A stretch of 58,506 bases of DNA from the NCBI GenBank assembly GCA_902795135.1, contig CADBJW010000010.1:1-58506 (forward strand), given 5' to 3'. How positions within the stretch are numbered: the first letter of the stretch is position 1; every line of letters begins with the position of its first letter. The DNA comes from an uncultured Eubacteriales bacterium (GTDB taxonomy: Bacteria; Bacillota; Clostridia; Peptostreptococcales; Anaerovoracaceae). Below the pieces are notes generated by a model, which made no database searches, was not told the DNA's origin, and saw only the letters and a list, made by a program, of their open reading frames with translations. This document shows, piece after piece, positions 1 through 9,451 of this stretch. The position numbers were made by a program, and so were the translations under genes.

Positions 1-16
1 GAAAACGTTAAAACCT

Positions 17-51
17 AAAAAACGATCAGCATCGTCATGATACTGATCGTA
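17..51 (-). terminator. Rho-independent terminator of the 4-hydroxybutyrate operon
   Basis: Read on the minus strand, an 8-bp stem (ACGATCAG pairing with CTGATCGT, with further pairing inside) is followed directly by a run of six T. It lies about 105 nt past the stop codon of the 4-hydroxybutyrate dehydrogenase gene and is the only terminator-like structure there, so it probably ends the operon. The rest of positions 52-157 shows nothing I can name. Confidence 0.8.
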
Positions 52-157
52 CAAAAATCTTATTTTGTTTCACTGTCCGCTTGACGGGGAGCAGTTCACT
101 CGGGGAGTGGATGTGACGCTCTCTTATATGTGCTTTCAGTATGTACTGTATTACCGA

Positions 158-1282
158 TTAATACAGGTTCTGGAAGATTTCAGCGATTTCTTCTTCTGAA
201 AGTGGAACATAGTTGTTTCCAAGAAGTCTCTGCTGGTTGTCAACAGTTGACTTAGCAAATGCAGCAACCTGATCTTCTGTCATGCCATATTCCTTCAGCG
301 GCTTCTTTTCGAGGATCTTGCCGAGGAATGCATCCAGTTCTTCGTAAACAACCGCTTCTTCGCAGCCCAGAACATCGCAGAACAGCTTGTTTGCTTCCTG
401 GATCTTGCCGACCGGCTGTTTTCTCATGTACATCTTGAATACTTCTGTGAAGCAGATGAAGTTTGCTTCGCCATGAGGAATGTGGAATGCACCACCGTGT
501 GCATAGGACAGAGCGTGTACTGCACCGCATCCTGCATTACCAAATGCGATACCAGCATAGTTTGCAGCCAGGATGAAGTCCTTCAGCAGGTCTGCTCTGT
601 TTTCCTTTGTGTTGCCGCCTCTTTCAACGATCTTCTTGTATCCGCCCATAATCATTTCGATTGCCTTCTTAGAAAGAATCTCAGTCAGCGGTGAAGCCTT
701 TGGTGACAGGAAGCTTTCTACAGCGTGGATCAGAGCGTCAACGGATGAAGTAGCGAATACCTTGTCAGGAAGTCCCTGCAGGGATTCTGGAATCAGAACT
801 GCTTCATCAGCAAATGTATCCGGAGTTGCGATACCCTTCTTCAGACCGAGCTTTGGAAGTGATGCAACTGCTACGTTCGTAACTTCGGAACCGGTTCCGC
901 AAGTAGTAGGAACTGCGATGAGCTTCTTGATCTTCTTGCAAGGATATTTGTCTGTATACAGATCAGCAACCTTATCAGGAATTTCACAAGCCAGAACCTT
1001 GCAGCAGTCAACGATTGTGCCGCCACCGAAAGCGATGATTCTGTCATATTCATACTGATCCATCTCAGCCTTCATAGCATCCATCATTTCGTCCGTTGGT
1101 TCGCCTGCTCCGAACTTTTCCTGATATACAACTGGCATATCAAGTCCGAGGCCTTCAACATAAGGCTTATACATCCATTCGTTTGTAACGAGGATGTCGC
1201 CCTTGCCGAGCTTGAATTCTTCAGCGAATTCTTTGAACGTATCGAAATAATGGATATCTGGTACTAATTTCAGTGCTAACAT
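158..1282 (-). CDS. 4hbD: 4-hydroxybutyrate dehydrogenase (iron-type alcohol dehydrogenase)
   Basis: NAD-dependent interconversion of succinic semialdehyde and 4-hydroxybutyrate in the cytoplasm. The 374-residue protein has the iron-containing alcohol dehydrogenase layout: an N-terminal Rossmann-like half with GGGTIVD near residues 86-92 and VPTTCGTGSE near 124-133, and a helical C-terminal half with the expected metal ligands D182, H186, H256 and H270. Length agrees with the C. kluyveri 4HbD family. The start is supported by an AAGGAGG site 6-7 nt upstream. It is the last gene of the 4-hydroxybutyrate operon, 36 nt after the CoA-transferase. The assignment over other Fe-ADHs rests mainly on the company of abfD and the CoA-transferase; a related short-chain alcohol substrate cannot be excluded from sequence alone. 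Confidence 0.9.
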   Translation of the reverse strand: MLALKLVPDIHYFDTFKEFAEEFKLGKGDILVTNEWMYKPYVEGLGLDMPVVYQEKFGAGEPTDEMMDAMKAEMDQYEYDRIIAFGGGTIVDCCKVLACEIPDKVADLYTDKYPCKKIKKLIAVPTTCGTGSEVTNVAVASLPKLGLKKGIATPDTFADEAVLIPESLQGLPDKVFATSSVDALIHAVESFLSPKASPLTEILSKKAIEMIMGGYKKIVERGGNTKENRADLLKDFILAANYAGIAFGNAGCGAVHALSYAHGGAFHIPHGEANFICFTEVFKMYMRKQPVGKIQEANKLFCDVLGCEEAVVYEELDAFLGKILEKKPLKEYGMTEDQVAAFAKSTVDNQQRLLGNNYVPLSEEEIAEIFQNLY

Positions 1283-1318
1283 TCTATAACCTCCTTATGG
1301 TTAAATGATACAAATGCA

Positions 1319-2647
1319 TTATTCGTCATACTTGTGGTGGAAGATTTCTTCCATTTCTTCCTTCAGCTGTGGTCTGAAGTCAGGATGCGCGATGTCGATC
1401 AGAGCTCTTGCTCTGTCTGCGTTGCTCTTGCCCCACAGGTCTGCGATACCGTACTCTGTTACAACGAATTCTGTATCATTTCTGGAATCAGTTACAACCT
1501 GCTTGTCAGCTAAGTGAGCAGTGATCTTGGAGATTTTAGTTCCATCCTTCTTGACAGCCATGGAAGGCATTGCGATGATACCTTTTCCTTCGCCGTCTCT
1601 TGCCATGGCTGCGCCACGGATGAAGTCAACCTGACCGCCTACGCCTGAGAACTGTACGTCGCCGCCCAATGTGTCAGAAGCTACCTGTCCATAGAGGTCA
1701 CATCCCAGTGCTCCGTTGATGGCGATCATCTTTGAGCAATTCATAATGATTGTCGGGTCGTTTACATAGTCAACAGGCATGATCTTTACTGCATGGTTGT
1801 GATCGCAGAACTCGTAGAGTTCCTGAGTACCCATAACGAAGTTGGCAACCATGACGTCCTTATCAAAGGATTTCATTGTGTTGTCGATAACGCCTTCATA
1901 GTACAGATTCATTGCGCCATCACCAAGCATTTCTGAGTGAAGACCCAGATGCTTTTTGTTCTTCAGCTGTGCACATACAGCATCCGGAATGGATCCGATA
2001 CCAAGCTGCAGTGTAGCACCATCATCGATCAGGCTTGCGCAGTACTTACCGATTTCTTCTTCAACAGGACCGATCTTGGAAGCAGGAATCGTAGGCAGAT
2101 ATTCATCATATTCAACGATTGCATCCGCATATTCCATCAGAGGGAATACAACATCGCCATAGGAGAACGGAACGTGTTCGTTAACCTGCGCGATGACAGT
2201 CTTCGCGGATTTGATGGCCTGAACAGTATAGTCTCCGGAAACGCCTGTGGAAACATAGCCGAGTTTGTCTGGCTTTGATACCTGAATCAGAACAACGTCT
2301 ACCTTTACTCTGCCCTGTCTCATGAGCTCAGGGAGTTCATGGAAGAAGAAAGTTGTGTAATCGCCCCAATAATTACAAGCTTTTCTGGTCTGACCGGAAA
2401 TAAACCACATGTTTGGATGGAAGTTTTCTTTGTATTCTTCCTTGCAGTAATCTCCAGGCCCCAGGGAGAACATATGGGAGATTTCAACATTCTTGTAGTT
2501 CTTAGCATTTCTTACCATGGCTCTAACCAGTTCCGCCGGCTCGCCTACATCATGCTGGAAGACTACTTTGTCGTTTGATTTGATAAGTTTGACAGCCTCA
2601 TCTGAAGTCATCTTTTTGGAATCATATAATTCTTTCCAATTCTTCAT
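1319..2647 (-). CDS. abfT: 4-hydroxybutyrate CoA-transferase
   Basis: Transfers CoA from acetyl-CoA (or butyryl-CoA) to 4-hydroxybutyrate, making the substrate for the dehydratase encoded upstream. The 442-residue protein belongs to the acetyl-CoA hydrolase/transferase family. The catalytic glutamate sits in HSEML (E239 here, matching E238 of the C. aminobutyricum enzyme), and the glycine-rich GIGSIPDAV precedes it at about 216-224. The C-terminal half ends with the family's VVTEYGIADLWGKS segment. A GGAGG site stands 9 nt before the ATG and overlaps the stop of the preceding small gene (gap 4 nt), so the two are probably translationally coupled. The protein could also accept butyrate or propionate, as relatives do. 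Confidence 0.93.
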   Translation of the reverse strand: MKNWKELYDSKKMTSDEAVKLIKSNDKVVFQHDVGEPAELVRAMVRNAKNYKNVEISHMFSLGPGDYCKEEYKENFHPNMWFISGQTRKACNYWGDYTTFFFHELPELMRQGRVKVDVVLIQVSKPDKLGYVSTGVSGDYTVQAIKSAKTVIAQVNEHVPFSYGDVVFPLMEYADAIVEYDEYLPTIPASKIGPVEEEIGKYCASLIDDGATLQLGIGSIPDAVCAQLKNKKHLGLHSEMLGDGAMNLYYEGVIDNTMKSFDKDVMVANFVMGTQELYEFCDHNHAVKIMPVDYVNDPTIIMNCSKMIAINGALGCDLYGQVASDTLGGDVQFSGVGGQVDFIRGAAMARDGEGKGIIAMPSMAVKKDGTKISKITAHLADKQVVTDSRNDTEFVVTEYGIADLWGKSNADRARALIDIAHPDFRPQLKEEMEEIFHHKYDE

Positions 2648-2651
2648 TAAT

Positions 2652-2921
2652 TCAATCCTCCGTTATAGCTTTTAGTTTATTTTTTATATTTTCAATGTGA
2701 TCTTTATCCCACATCTTAAATACTTCATTCTTAACATCATACTGCTCATATGAAGCGCAGCAGGCGGTACAGCCGCCGATAACGAGCAGGTTATCGACCG
2801 GGACCCCTTCCTCTGCGTGAACGAATTCAATATTCTTCAGTTCATCTTTTATTTCTCTGTAAGCTGCTCCTCGGTCATATCTGGGGTTGCAGCCACCACA
2901 GAATTTAACGCCACACTTCAT
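2652..2921 (-). CDS. Small cysteine-rich protein of the 4-hydroxybutyrate operon, function unknown
   Basis: An 89-residue soluble protein I cannot assign to a named function. It has two cysteine clusters: C3, C8 and C11 in a CGVKFCGGCNPRYDR segment at the N-terminus, and C51, C54, C55 in GGCTACCASYEQY. The spacing suits a metal or Fe-S site or redox-active thiols. Between them lies an alpha/beta pattern reminiscent of a small thioredoxin- or ferredoxin-like fold, with a hydrophobic strand (NLLVIGG) just before the second cluster. The start is supported by a GAGG site 5 nt upstream. It sits between abfD and the CoA-transferase, overlapping the latter's ribosome-binding site, so a role in maturing, activating or protecting the oxygen-sensitive dehydratase is plausible inference only. 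Confidence 0.85.
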   Translation of the reverse strand: MKCGVKFCGGCNPRYDRGAAYREIKDELKNIEFVHAEEGVPVDNLLVIGGCTACCASYEQYDVKNEVFKMWDKDHIENIKNKLKAITED

Positions 2922-2966
2922 ACAAACCTCATAATGTTAATTATTTAACTTGCTTCTGTAAAGGTT

Positions 2967-2993
2967 AGGCCGCTTTGTTCATCAAAGCGGCCT
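2967..2993 (-). terminator. Intra-operon hairpin, possible attenuator or partial terminator
   Basis: A perfect 10-bp stem (AGGCCGCTTT against AAAGCGGCCT, 7-nt loop) lies between abfD and the small cysteine-rich gene. On the minus strand it is followed by AACCTTT rather than a clean T run, so it is more likely a partial terminator or mRNA-stabilising end that keeps abfD mRNA more abundant than the distal genes. Confidence 0.6.
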
Positions 2994-3027
2994 ATAAACA
3001 AGCCTTTGTTTTTTATTTTTGATTCAA

Positions 3028-4503
3028 TTATTCGATGCCTGCGATAGCCTTTGCGAGAGCCTTCTTGCCTTCGATGTTGCCCTGTCTCTGGATCATGATT
3101 CTCTGAGCCTGAGGGGAACCAGCACCGTGCATGGATTCTGTTCTGTAACCAACAGCTGCGGAACCAAGGCAAAGGTTTTCAACCAGTCTCATGATTCTCT
3201 GTCTCTGTTCAGTGTTGCAGGCAGCTTCGTTACCTACGAAGAACTTCTGGCAGAAGTCGCCAATTGTTTCACCGTTTCTACCAACAGCCAGGTCTGATTT
3301 GAAGTCTGTTTCGGATGGCATTGTTACCATAAGTCCGCCTGCGATGTCTTCTGCAAGTCTTACGATTTCGTAAGGGAATCTTGTAACGTTCTGCTTACAT
3401 ACGTTTGCCAGCAGCAGGTCGATCTGATAGTTACCAGCTTCTGTTGGGTATCCTTCTGCGGAGCATGCGATACCGCAGCAGTACAGAGTTTCGTTCAGGT
3501 GAGTCATTTCGATGAGCTTGTCCTTAATGTGGGAAGCTCTCTGAGCGCCATTGTATTCAGCAGCCAGAGCAGCAGCGCCGATCAGAACGTCACCAACGCC
3601 AACCTTGCAGCCGCCGTATGACTGTCTGTGATATCCAGCAAATCTTTCTACCAGCATTCCTGCGAAGTCATATTCGCCGCACATGAAGATGTATTCGTTT
3701 GGAATAAATACGTCGTCAAATACTACGAGGGCTTCCTGTCCGCCAAACTGAGCGTTACCCAGATCGATGTCAGCGCCTTCTTCCAGCTTTCTAGTGTCGC
3801 AGGACTGTCTGCCATATACCATGAACATGCCTTCTGCATCGGATGGGCAAGCAAATGCAACTGCATAGTCCTTATCTTCTTCTGTCATTGCCTGTGTAGG
3901 CATTACGATGTGCCAGTGTGAGTTGATGGAACCAGTCTGGTGAACCTTAGCGCCTCTTACTACGATACCATCTTCTCTCTTTTCCTTGATTCTTACGAAC
4001 AGATCAGGGTCAACCTGCTGTGAAGGTCTCTTACCTCTGTTTCCCTTAGGGTCAGTCATAGCACCGTCTACTACCAGGTCTTTTTCCTGTACCATCTTCA
4101 GGAAGTTTACGAAGTTTTCATGATACTTTGTTCCATAAGCTTTGTCGATTTCGAAAGTTGTGGAGAAAGTAGCGTTGAAAGCGTCCATACCAACGCATCT
4201 CTGGAAGCAGCCAGCAGTCTTCTGTCCGCAAAGTCTCTGCATTTTAACCTTGTTTCTCAGGTCTTCTGTACTCTGATGCAGATGAGCAAATCTGTTGATT
4301 GTTTCGCCAGTCAGGTTTGACTTTACAGTCATAAGGTCTTTGTATTCAGGATCCTGTGCCAGATCATAAGTAACCTTAACGCAGTTGATGGAAGGTCTGA
4401 TAATTGGATGGTCAACCCAGTTTTCAATCTTTTCACCAAACATGTAAACTCTTGTCTTTAACTGTCTTAAGCTTTCAACATACTGTTCGCCTGTCATTAA
4501 CAT
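3028..4503 (-). CDS. abfD: 4-hydroxybutyryl-CoA dehydratase / vinylacetyl-CoA delta-isomerase
   Basis: Radical FAD and [4Fe-4S] enzyme that dehydrates 4-hydroxybutyryl-CoA to crotonyl-CoA, the key step of 4-aminobutyrate and succinate fermentation to butyrate. The 491-residue protein aligns by eye without gaps to the C. aminobutyricum enzyme: the four cluster ligands fall at C99, C103, H292 and C299, exactly the published numbering, and the flavin-binding HQTGSINSHWH region is present at 188-198. The fold is that of 4-hydroxyphenylacetate 3-hydroxylase/acyl-CoA dehydrogenases. It starts MLMTGEQY after an AAGGAG site. Intact ligands argue for a fully active enzyme. It is followed by a hairpin and three more genes of the pathway, and preceded 66 nt upstream by a NifU-type gene. 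Confidence 0.97.
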   Translation of the reverse strand: MLMTGEQYVESLRQLKTRVYMFGEKIENWVDHPIIRPSINCVKVTYDLAQDPEYKDLMTVKSNLTGETINRFAHLHQSTEDLRNKVKMQRLCGQKTAGCFQRCVGMDAFNATFSTTFEIDKAYGTKYHENFVNFLKMVQEKDLVVDGAMTDPKGNRGKRPSQQVDPDLFVRIKEKREDGIVVRGAKVHQTGSINSHWHIVMPTQAMTEEDKDYAVAFACPSDAEGMFMVYGRQSCDTRKLEEGADIDLGNAQFGGQEALVVFDDVFIPNEYIFMCGEYDFAGMLVERFAGYHRQSYGGCKVGVGDVLIGAAALAAEYNGAQRASHIKDKLIEMTHLNETLYCCGIACSAEGYPTEAGNYQIDLLLANVCKQNVTRFPYEIVRLAEDIAGGLMVTMPSETDFKSDLAVGRNGETIGDFCQKFFVGNEAACNTEQRQRIMRLVENLCLGSAAVGYRTESMHGAGSPQAQRIMIQRQGNIEGKKALAKAIAGIE

Positions 4504-4569
4504 AATAAAATCACTCCTTTTTAATGAACTTATAACGTATTTGAAACAGAATGACTGCCGTCTATCCTG

Positions 4570-4857
4570 TTAATCAACTTTAATTTTACCGCTCAGGATG
4601 CCCCGTGCCATATCCATCAGTTCGTCACTGACCGACGTGTCCAGAACCACATCCTTTACCTCCGGAACGCCACCCATGACGAAGTCCTTGACAACGCTTT
4701 CCAGAGTATCCTGGGCCGACGGACACTGGGCACACGCACCGGTCAATTTCACATACGCGATGCCATCTTCATACCTTGATAAAGATGATCCGCCAAAATG
4801 CCCGGAAAGTACGGGATCTACTTTCTCTTTTAAAATCTGTTTGATTTTCTCTTCCAA
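4570..4857 (-). CDS. NifU C-terminal domain Fe-S scaffold-like protein
   Basis: A stand-alone NifU C-terminal domain, the type that carries or transfers Fe-S clusters, with the diagnostic CAQC pair followed by PSAQDTLESVVKDF. The open frame extends upstream to 4881, but I place the start at a TTG at 4857: an AGAGG site lies 6 nt before it, and the promoter at 4897-4925 would leave almost no leader for the longer form. This gives 95 residues, normal for the family. It lies upstream of and co-directional with abfD, whose [4Fe-4S] cluster would be a natural client; that link is inference. A general housekeeping Nfu role is the alternative. Confidence 0.85.
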   Translation of the reverse strand: MEEKIKQILKEKVDPVLSGHFGGSSLSRYEDGIAYVKLTGACAQCPSAQDTLESVVKDFVMGGVPEVKDVVLDTSVSDELMDMARGILSGKIKVD

Positions 4858-4896
4858 CTTATACCTCTGTAAAATCGTCAAATTTTTAGCACTCTA

Positions 4897-4925
4897 ATTA
4901 TAGACTCTGCAATTTGATTTTTCAA
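4897..4925 (-). promoter_or_regulatory. Sigma-A promoter of the nifU-like gene, possibly of the 4-hydroxybutyrate operon
   Basis: On the minus strand, TTGAAA and TATAAT are separated by exactly 17 nt. The predicted transcription start near 4890 supports the TTG start at 4857. No convincing separate promoter was seen before abfD, so this may drive nifU and abfD together. Confidence 0.7.
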
Positions 4926-4968
4926 GATAATATGCGCCATCAAATGAACATTTAATGCAAAAATGCAA

Positions 4969-6459
4969 TTAATGGCCGGGGATTATTCTTGCAACCGCTT
5001 CGTGCCATCCTGAAATCAGTTTCTCACGCCTTTCTTCATCCATTTTAGGATGAAAAATACGGTCGATTTTCCAGTTGGAAACAATATCGTCTTTTGATTT
5101 CCAAAACCCTGTCGCCAGCCCTGCCAGATAGGCCGCTCCCAGGGACGTTGTTTCGATGCAGACCGGCCGGTAAACGTCCTGACCCAGAATGTCTGCCTGG
5201 AATTCCAAAAGGAAATCATTGGCTGCGGCACCACCGTCGACCTTGAAGTTTTGGATTGCCTGCCCCATGTCTTCTTCGATGGCCTTCAGAAGATCGTAGG
5301 TCTGGTATGCCATGGATTCTAGTGTGGCCCGAACAATATGGTTCCTGCTGGTTCCCCGGGTGATTCCTAAAATCCCGCCACGGGCGTAAGGATCCCAGTA
5401 CGGCGCCCCAAGACCTGTAAAGGCAGGTACCACATACACGCCTGCGGTATCCTCTACCAGGCGGGCCATTCCATCCGTATCGGCTGCACTTTGGATGATG
5501 CCAAGCTCATCTCTCAGCCACTTGATGGCCGCTCCGGAAACAAATACCGAACCTTCCAGGGCATACTCCACGTGATCGCCGATGCCCCAGGCTATGGTGC
5601 TCAAAAGCCCGTTGCCGGAACGGACGATGTTGCTTCCCGTATTGACCAATACAAATCCACCGGTACCGAAGGTGTTTTTGGCGTCGCCTTCCCCAAAGCA
5701 AGTCTGTCCGAATAAGGCGGCCTGCTGGTCTCCGGCTGCTCCGCCAATGGCGATGGATCTACCAAAATACTCCGCGTCCGTTTCGCCGTATATACAACTT
5801 GATGGTCTGACTTCAGGGAGCATGGAAACCGGAATATTCAGCCTTTGCAAAATCTCCTCATCCCATTTTAGCGTCCGGATATTGAACATCATCGTTCTGG
5901 CCGCATTGGAGTAATCGGTAACGTGTACTCTGCCACCGGTCAGTTTCCAGATCAGCCAGGTTTCTATGGTTCCAAATAAAAGATCCCCGGATTCTGCCTT
6001 TGCTCTGGCATCCGGTACATGTTCCAGTATCCAGTTGAGTTTCGTGCCGCTAAAATAGGGGTCGATCAAAAGACCTGTTTTCTCCCGGTAGGAATCCATC
6101 AATCCTTCCGCTTTCAGATCCTCACAGAATCCGGCAGTCCGTCTGCACTGCCAGACAATGGCGTTATAGACGGGAAGCCCTGTACGTTTATCCCAAACGA
6201 CCGTGGTTTCCCTTTGATTGGTGATACCGATCGAATCAATGTCATCCGCCTTTGCGTTAATATGACGCAGCGCTTCCAGTGCAACTTCCAGTTGTGTCGA
6301 CCAGATTTCCATAGGGTCGTGCTCCACCCAGCCGGCTTCCGGAAAAATCTGCCGAAATTCCCGTTGTGCTGAGCTGATCTGCATTCCCTGTTTGTCATAT
6401 ATGATACATCTAGAACTGGTGGTTCCCTGATCGAGAGCCATGATATACTTTGCTGTCAT
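4969..6459 (-). CDS. glpK: Glycerol kinase
   Basis: ATP-dependent phosphorylation of glycerol to sn-glycerol 3-phosphate in the cytoplasm. The 496-residue length is typical of the FGGY carbohydrate kinase family. The N-terminal phosphate-binding DQGTTSSR (residues 10-17) is followed by [11 protein letters not shown], and the C-terminal half has the FGGY signature region with [15 protein letters not shown]. The start is supported by a CGGAG site. It follows hemW by 20 nt and may be the last gene of a deoD-lepA-hemW-glpK transcript; no glycerol facilitator or glycerol-3-phosphate dehydrogenase gene is adjacent, which is unusual for a catabolic glp operon. Confidence 0.95.
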   Translation of the reverse strand: MTAKYIMALDQGTTSSRCIIYDKQGMQISSAQREFRQIFPEAGWVEHDPMEIWSTQLEVALEALRHINAKADDIDSIGITNQRETTVVWDKRTGLPVYNAIVWQCRRTAGFCEDLKAEGLMDSYREKTGLLIDPYFSGTKLNWILEHVPDARAKAESGDLLFGTIETWLIWKLTGGRVHVTDYSNAARTMMFNIRTLKWDEEILQRLNIPVSMLPEVRPSSCIYGETDAEYFGRSIAIGGAAGDQQAALFGQTCFGEGDAKNTFGTGGFVLVNTGSNIVRSGNGLLSTIAWGIGDHVEYALEGSVFVSGAAIKWLRDELGIIQSAADTDGMARLVEDTAGVYVVPAFTGLGAPYWDPYARGGILGITRGTSRNHIVRATLESMAYQTYDLLKAIEEDMGQAIQNFKVDGGAAANDFLLEFQADILGQDVYRPVCIETTSLGAAYLAGLATGFWKSKDDIVSNWKIDRIFHPKMDEERREKLISGWHEAVARIIPGH

Positions 6460-6479
6460 TGATTCACTCCGGTTTGGTT

Positions 6480-7631
6480 TTATACGAACTCTGCCATAAT
6501 GCGATTGGAAATATCTCTGCCTTTGTCCGTTAATTTCAAACGATTGTCTTCGTAATCCAAATACCCGAAATAGGTGTTGATCACCGTTGGATCATAAACC
6601 TTGAAGAACTCTCTGCCGAAAATATCTTCGAATTCTCCCAGATCGAGTCCTTCCTTTTTTCTGAGGGCCGTAAAGGTATAGATTCCCATTTCCTCACGCT
6701 TGGTATACTTCTCAATATCCTCCGGATTAACCGGTGATTTACCCTCTTTGATGTGGTTCAGATAGTCGATCATATTGCTGCAGTTTTTGTATCTGACGCC
6801 GCCAATGAAGGAACTGGCACCCAAACCAAGACCCATATATTCTTCGTAAGACCAGTATTTAAGATTGTGTTTGCTTTCAAAGCCCGGAAGTGCGGCATTG
6901 GAGATTTCGTATTGGTTATAGCCTGCATCTTCCAGCATGATCAGTGCATCGTGATACATCTTCCGATCAACCAGTTCGGATGGTTCGGAAAGGATATGGT
7001 CTTCGTAGACCATTTTGTAAAACTGGGTTCCTTCTTCCAGCTGGAGACTATACAGCGAGATATGCTGCGGTCTGAGGAAAATACACTGCCGAATCGAGTC
7101 ACGCCACATTTTCATAGTCTGACCCGGAATTCCAAACATCAGATCCAGATTAATGTTTTTGAAGCCAGCTTTTTTGGCGCTTCGAACTGCCGTAAATGCG
7201 TCATTTTTATCGTGGGCTCTGCCCATCAATCTCAGCACCGAATTGTCCCAGGACTGGATGCCGATGCTGATCCGGTTGATGCCCGTTTCACGAAATGCCC
7301 GGAGCTTTTCTTCACTTGCCGTTGCAGGATTACACTCAATGGTAATCTCCGAATTCCGATCAACGTTAAAGTTGTCGTAGAGACTGCCCATAATGCGGGC
7401 GATGTTTTTCTCGGACAGCAGTGAAGGCGTGCCTCCGCCGATATAAATACTATCCGCAATCTTGTACGGCCATTCAGTGGATTTGATTTTGATTTCCCTG
7501 ATTAAAGCTTCGGTGTATTCAGATAAGATATTCTCATCCGCGCATGCGAAAGACAGAAAATCGCAATACCGGCATTTTCTTAAGCAAAACGGAATATGAA
7601 GATACAGACCAATTTTATTTGTTATCGTCAT
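6480..7631 (-). CDS. hemW: Radical SAM heme chaperone HemW
   Basis: HemW-type radical SAM protein, formerly annotated as oxygen-independent coproporphyrinogen III oxidase; family members bind heme and hand it to apoproteins. The cluster motif is in [14 protein letters not shown], followed by GGGTPSLL (SAM binding) and the C-terminal HemN-type domain with [20 protein letters not shown]. The open frame runs upstream to 7751 inside lepA, but the family begins at the [15 protein letters not shown] methionine at 7631, giving 383 residues and a 17-nt overlap with lepA. The lepA-hemW order is conserved in Firmicutes. I see no heme-synthesis genes nearby. Confidence 0.9.
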   Translation of the reverse strand: MTITNKIGLYLHIPFCLRKCRYCDFLSFACADENILSEYTEALIREIKIKSTEWPYKIADSIYIGGGTPSLLSEKNIARIMGSLYDNFNVDRNSEITIECNPATASEEKLRAFRETGINRISIGIQSWDNSVLRLMGRAHDKNDAFTAVRSAKKAGFKNINLDLMFGIPGQTMKMWRDSIRQCIFLRPQHISLYSLQLEEGTQFYKMVYEDHILSEPSELVDRKMYHDALIMLEDAGYNQYEISNAALPGFESKHNLKYWSYEEYMGLGLGASSFIGGVRYKNCSNMIDYLNHIKEGKSPVNPEDIEKYTKREEMGIYTFTALRKKEGLDLGEFEDIFGREFFKVYDPTVINTYFGYLDYEDNRLKLTDKGRDISNRIMAEFV

Positions 7632-9426
7632 ATTTGAGCACCGCAGTGAATGCTTCCTGTGGTACTTCGACCGTACCAAACTGGCGCATTCGCTTCTTCC
7701 CTTCTTTTTGTTTTTCGAGCAGCTTCTTCTTTCTGGAAATGTCACCGCCATAGCACTTGGCTATAACGTCTTTTCTATAGGCCCTTACTGTCTCTCTGGC
7801 AATAATTTTCTGACCTATGCTGGCCTGGATCGGCACCTCAAACTGATGCTTCGGAATGATTTCCTTTAGCTTGGAGCACACAAACCGGCCCCGTGCATAA
7901 GCCTTTGATTCATGAACGATCATGCTAAACGCATCGACCATATCTTTATTCAAAAGGATATCGAGTTTTACAACCTTGGAAGGTTCATAGCGTGAAAACT
8001 CGTAATCCAGAGAACCGTAGCCTTTGGTCTTGGATTTGAGCGCGTCAAAGAAATCGTAGATTACTTCATTGAGAGGCATATCGTAGTGCAGGTTGACTCT
8101 CGTTTCGGTAATGTACTCCATGTTCTTGAGTTTGCCGCGCCGATCCTGACAGATTTCCATAATGCTTCCGACGTATTCCTTTGGAACCATGATATCGGCC
8201 TTGACCATTGGCTCCTCAATGTGATCGATTTCCATCGGATCCGGGAGATTGGACGGATTCTGCACCATCTCTATGGTGCCGTCTGTCTTTACGACCTTGT
8301 ATATAACACTCGGGGACGTAGTAATGACCCCAAGATCAAATTCTCTCTCCAGACGCTCCACAATGATTTCCATATGCAAAAGCCCCAAAAATCCACAGCG
8401 GAAACCAAACCCGAGAGCCGTCGAAGTCTCCGGTTCAAAATGAAACGCTGCGTCATTGACCTGAAGCTTCTCAAGGGCGTCTTTTACATTTTCATATTTT
8501 TCGCCTTCTGCCGGGTAAATGCCGCAGTAGACCATGGACTGGACCTTCTTATACCCAGGCAAAGGCTCTTCCGTCGGATCGGATGCCAAAGTAATCGTGT
8601 CACCAACTCTGGCATCGGCAACCTGCTTGATGCTGGCGCAGATGTACCCTACTTCACCAGCTCGGAGGCGTTCGCACTCCACAGGTCCCGGCGAATAGGT
8701 CCCGACTTCTGTGACTTCGTAATTCTTGCCGGAATTCATCAGACGTATCACATCACCTTCTTTCACCGTGCCCTCGAACACGCGGGTATAAATGACCACG
8801 CCTTTGTAATTGTCGTAATACGAGTCAAAGATCAGGGCTTTCAGTTTCCCTTTGTCATCTCCTTCGGGAGCCGGAATGTCCGTGACGATCTTCTCCAGCA
8901 GTTCCTCGATTCCAATGCCTTCTTTCGCAGAAATCAATGGTGCCTCGGAGGCCTCTACGCCAATGACGTCTTCGATTTCTTCTTTGACTTCGTCCGGCCG
9001 GGCGCTTGCCAAATCGATTTTGTTCAGAACGGGCAGAATCTCCAGATCCTCATCCATCGCCAAATACACATTGGCCAGGGTCTGGGCTTCAACGCCCTGG
9101 GTCGCATCCACAACAAGGACGGCCCCCTCGCATGCAGCAAGGGAACGCGAAACTTCATAAGTAAAGTCAACATGACCCGGTGTGTCTATGAGATTGAACA
9201 CGTATTCATTTCCATCCTTGGAATTGAATACTAATCGAGTCGTTTGGAGTTTTATGGTAATGCCCCGTTCCCGTTCCAGATCCATATTATCCAGAAACTG
9301 CTCACGCATATCCCGCTTGCTGACAAGGCCGGTTTTCTCAATGATTCGGTCCGCCAACGTCGACTTGCCGTGATCGATATGGGCAATGATGCTGAAATTC
9401 CTTATAAATTGTCTGTAGTCTTTCAT
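7615..9426 (-). CDS. lepA: Elongation factor 4 (ribosome back-translocase LepA)
   Basis: Ribosome-associated translational GTPase that remodels stalled or mistranslocated ribosomes. The 603-residue protein carries all G motifs: AHIDHGKST (G1, residues 15-23), DTPGHVDF (G3, about 82-89) and NKID (G4), then EF-Tu-like domain II, EF-G domains III and V, and the LepA-specific C-terminal domain ending around [22 protein letters not shown]. Length and start are normal for the family. It follows deoD by 25 nt and overlaps the start of hemW. Confidence 0.97.
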   Translation of the reverse strand: MKDYRQFIRNFSIIAHIDHGKSTLADRIIEKTGLVSKRDMREQFLDNMDLERERGITIKLQTTRLVFNSKDGNEYVFNLIDTPGHVDFTYEVSRSLAACEGAVLVVDATQGVEAQTLANVYLAMDEDLEILPVLNKIDLASARPDEVKEEIEDVIGVEASEAPLISAKEGIGIEELLEKIVTDIPAPEGDDKGKLKALIFDSYYDNYKGVVIYTRVFEGTVKEGDVIRLMNSGKNYEVTEVGTYSPGPVECERLRAGEVGYICASIKQVADARVGDTITLASDPTEEPLPGYKKVQSMVYCGIYPAEGEKYENVKDALEKLQVNDAAFHFEPETSTALGFGFRCGFLGLLHMEIIVERLEREFDLGVITTSPSVIYKVVKTDGTIEMVQNPSNLPDPMEIDHIEEPMVKADIMVPKEYVGSIMEICQDRRGKLKNMEYITETRVNLHYDMPLNEVIYDFFDALKSKTKGYGSLDYEFSRYEPSKVVKLDILLNKDMVDAFSMIVHESKAYARGRFVCSKLKEIIPKHQFEVPIQASIGQKIIARETVRAYRKDVIAKCYGGDISRKKKLLEKQKEGKKRMRQFGTVEVPQEAFTAVLKYDDNK

Positions 9427-9451
9427 TCTATCTATGTGATATCTTTCGTAA

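Noticed and set aside
158-4503. The 4-hydroxybutyrate genes as a wholly new pathway
   Set aside because: The dehydrogenase, CoA-transferase and dehydratase match the known fermentation pathway with all catalytic residues; only the small cysteine-rich protein is unexplained.
8086-9234. A 382-codon open frame on the plus strand opposite lepA
   Set aside because: It lies wholly antisense to lepA, whose full set of GTPase motifs is intact; the antisense translation is rich in Phe, His and Cys with no recognisable domain, as expected of a shadow frame.
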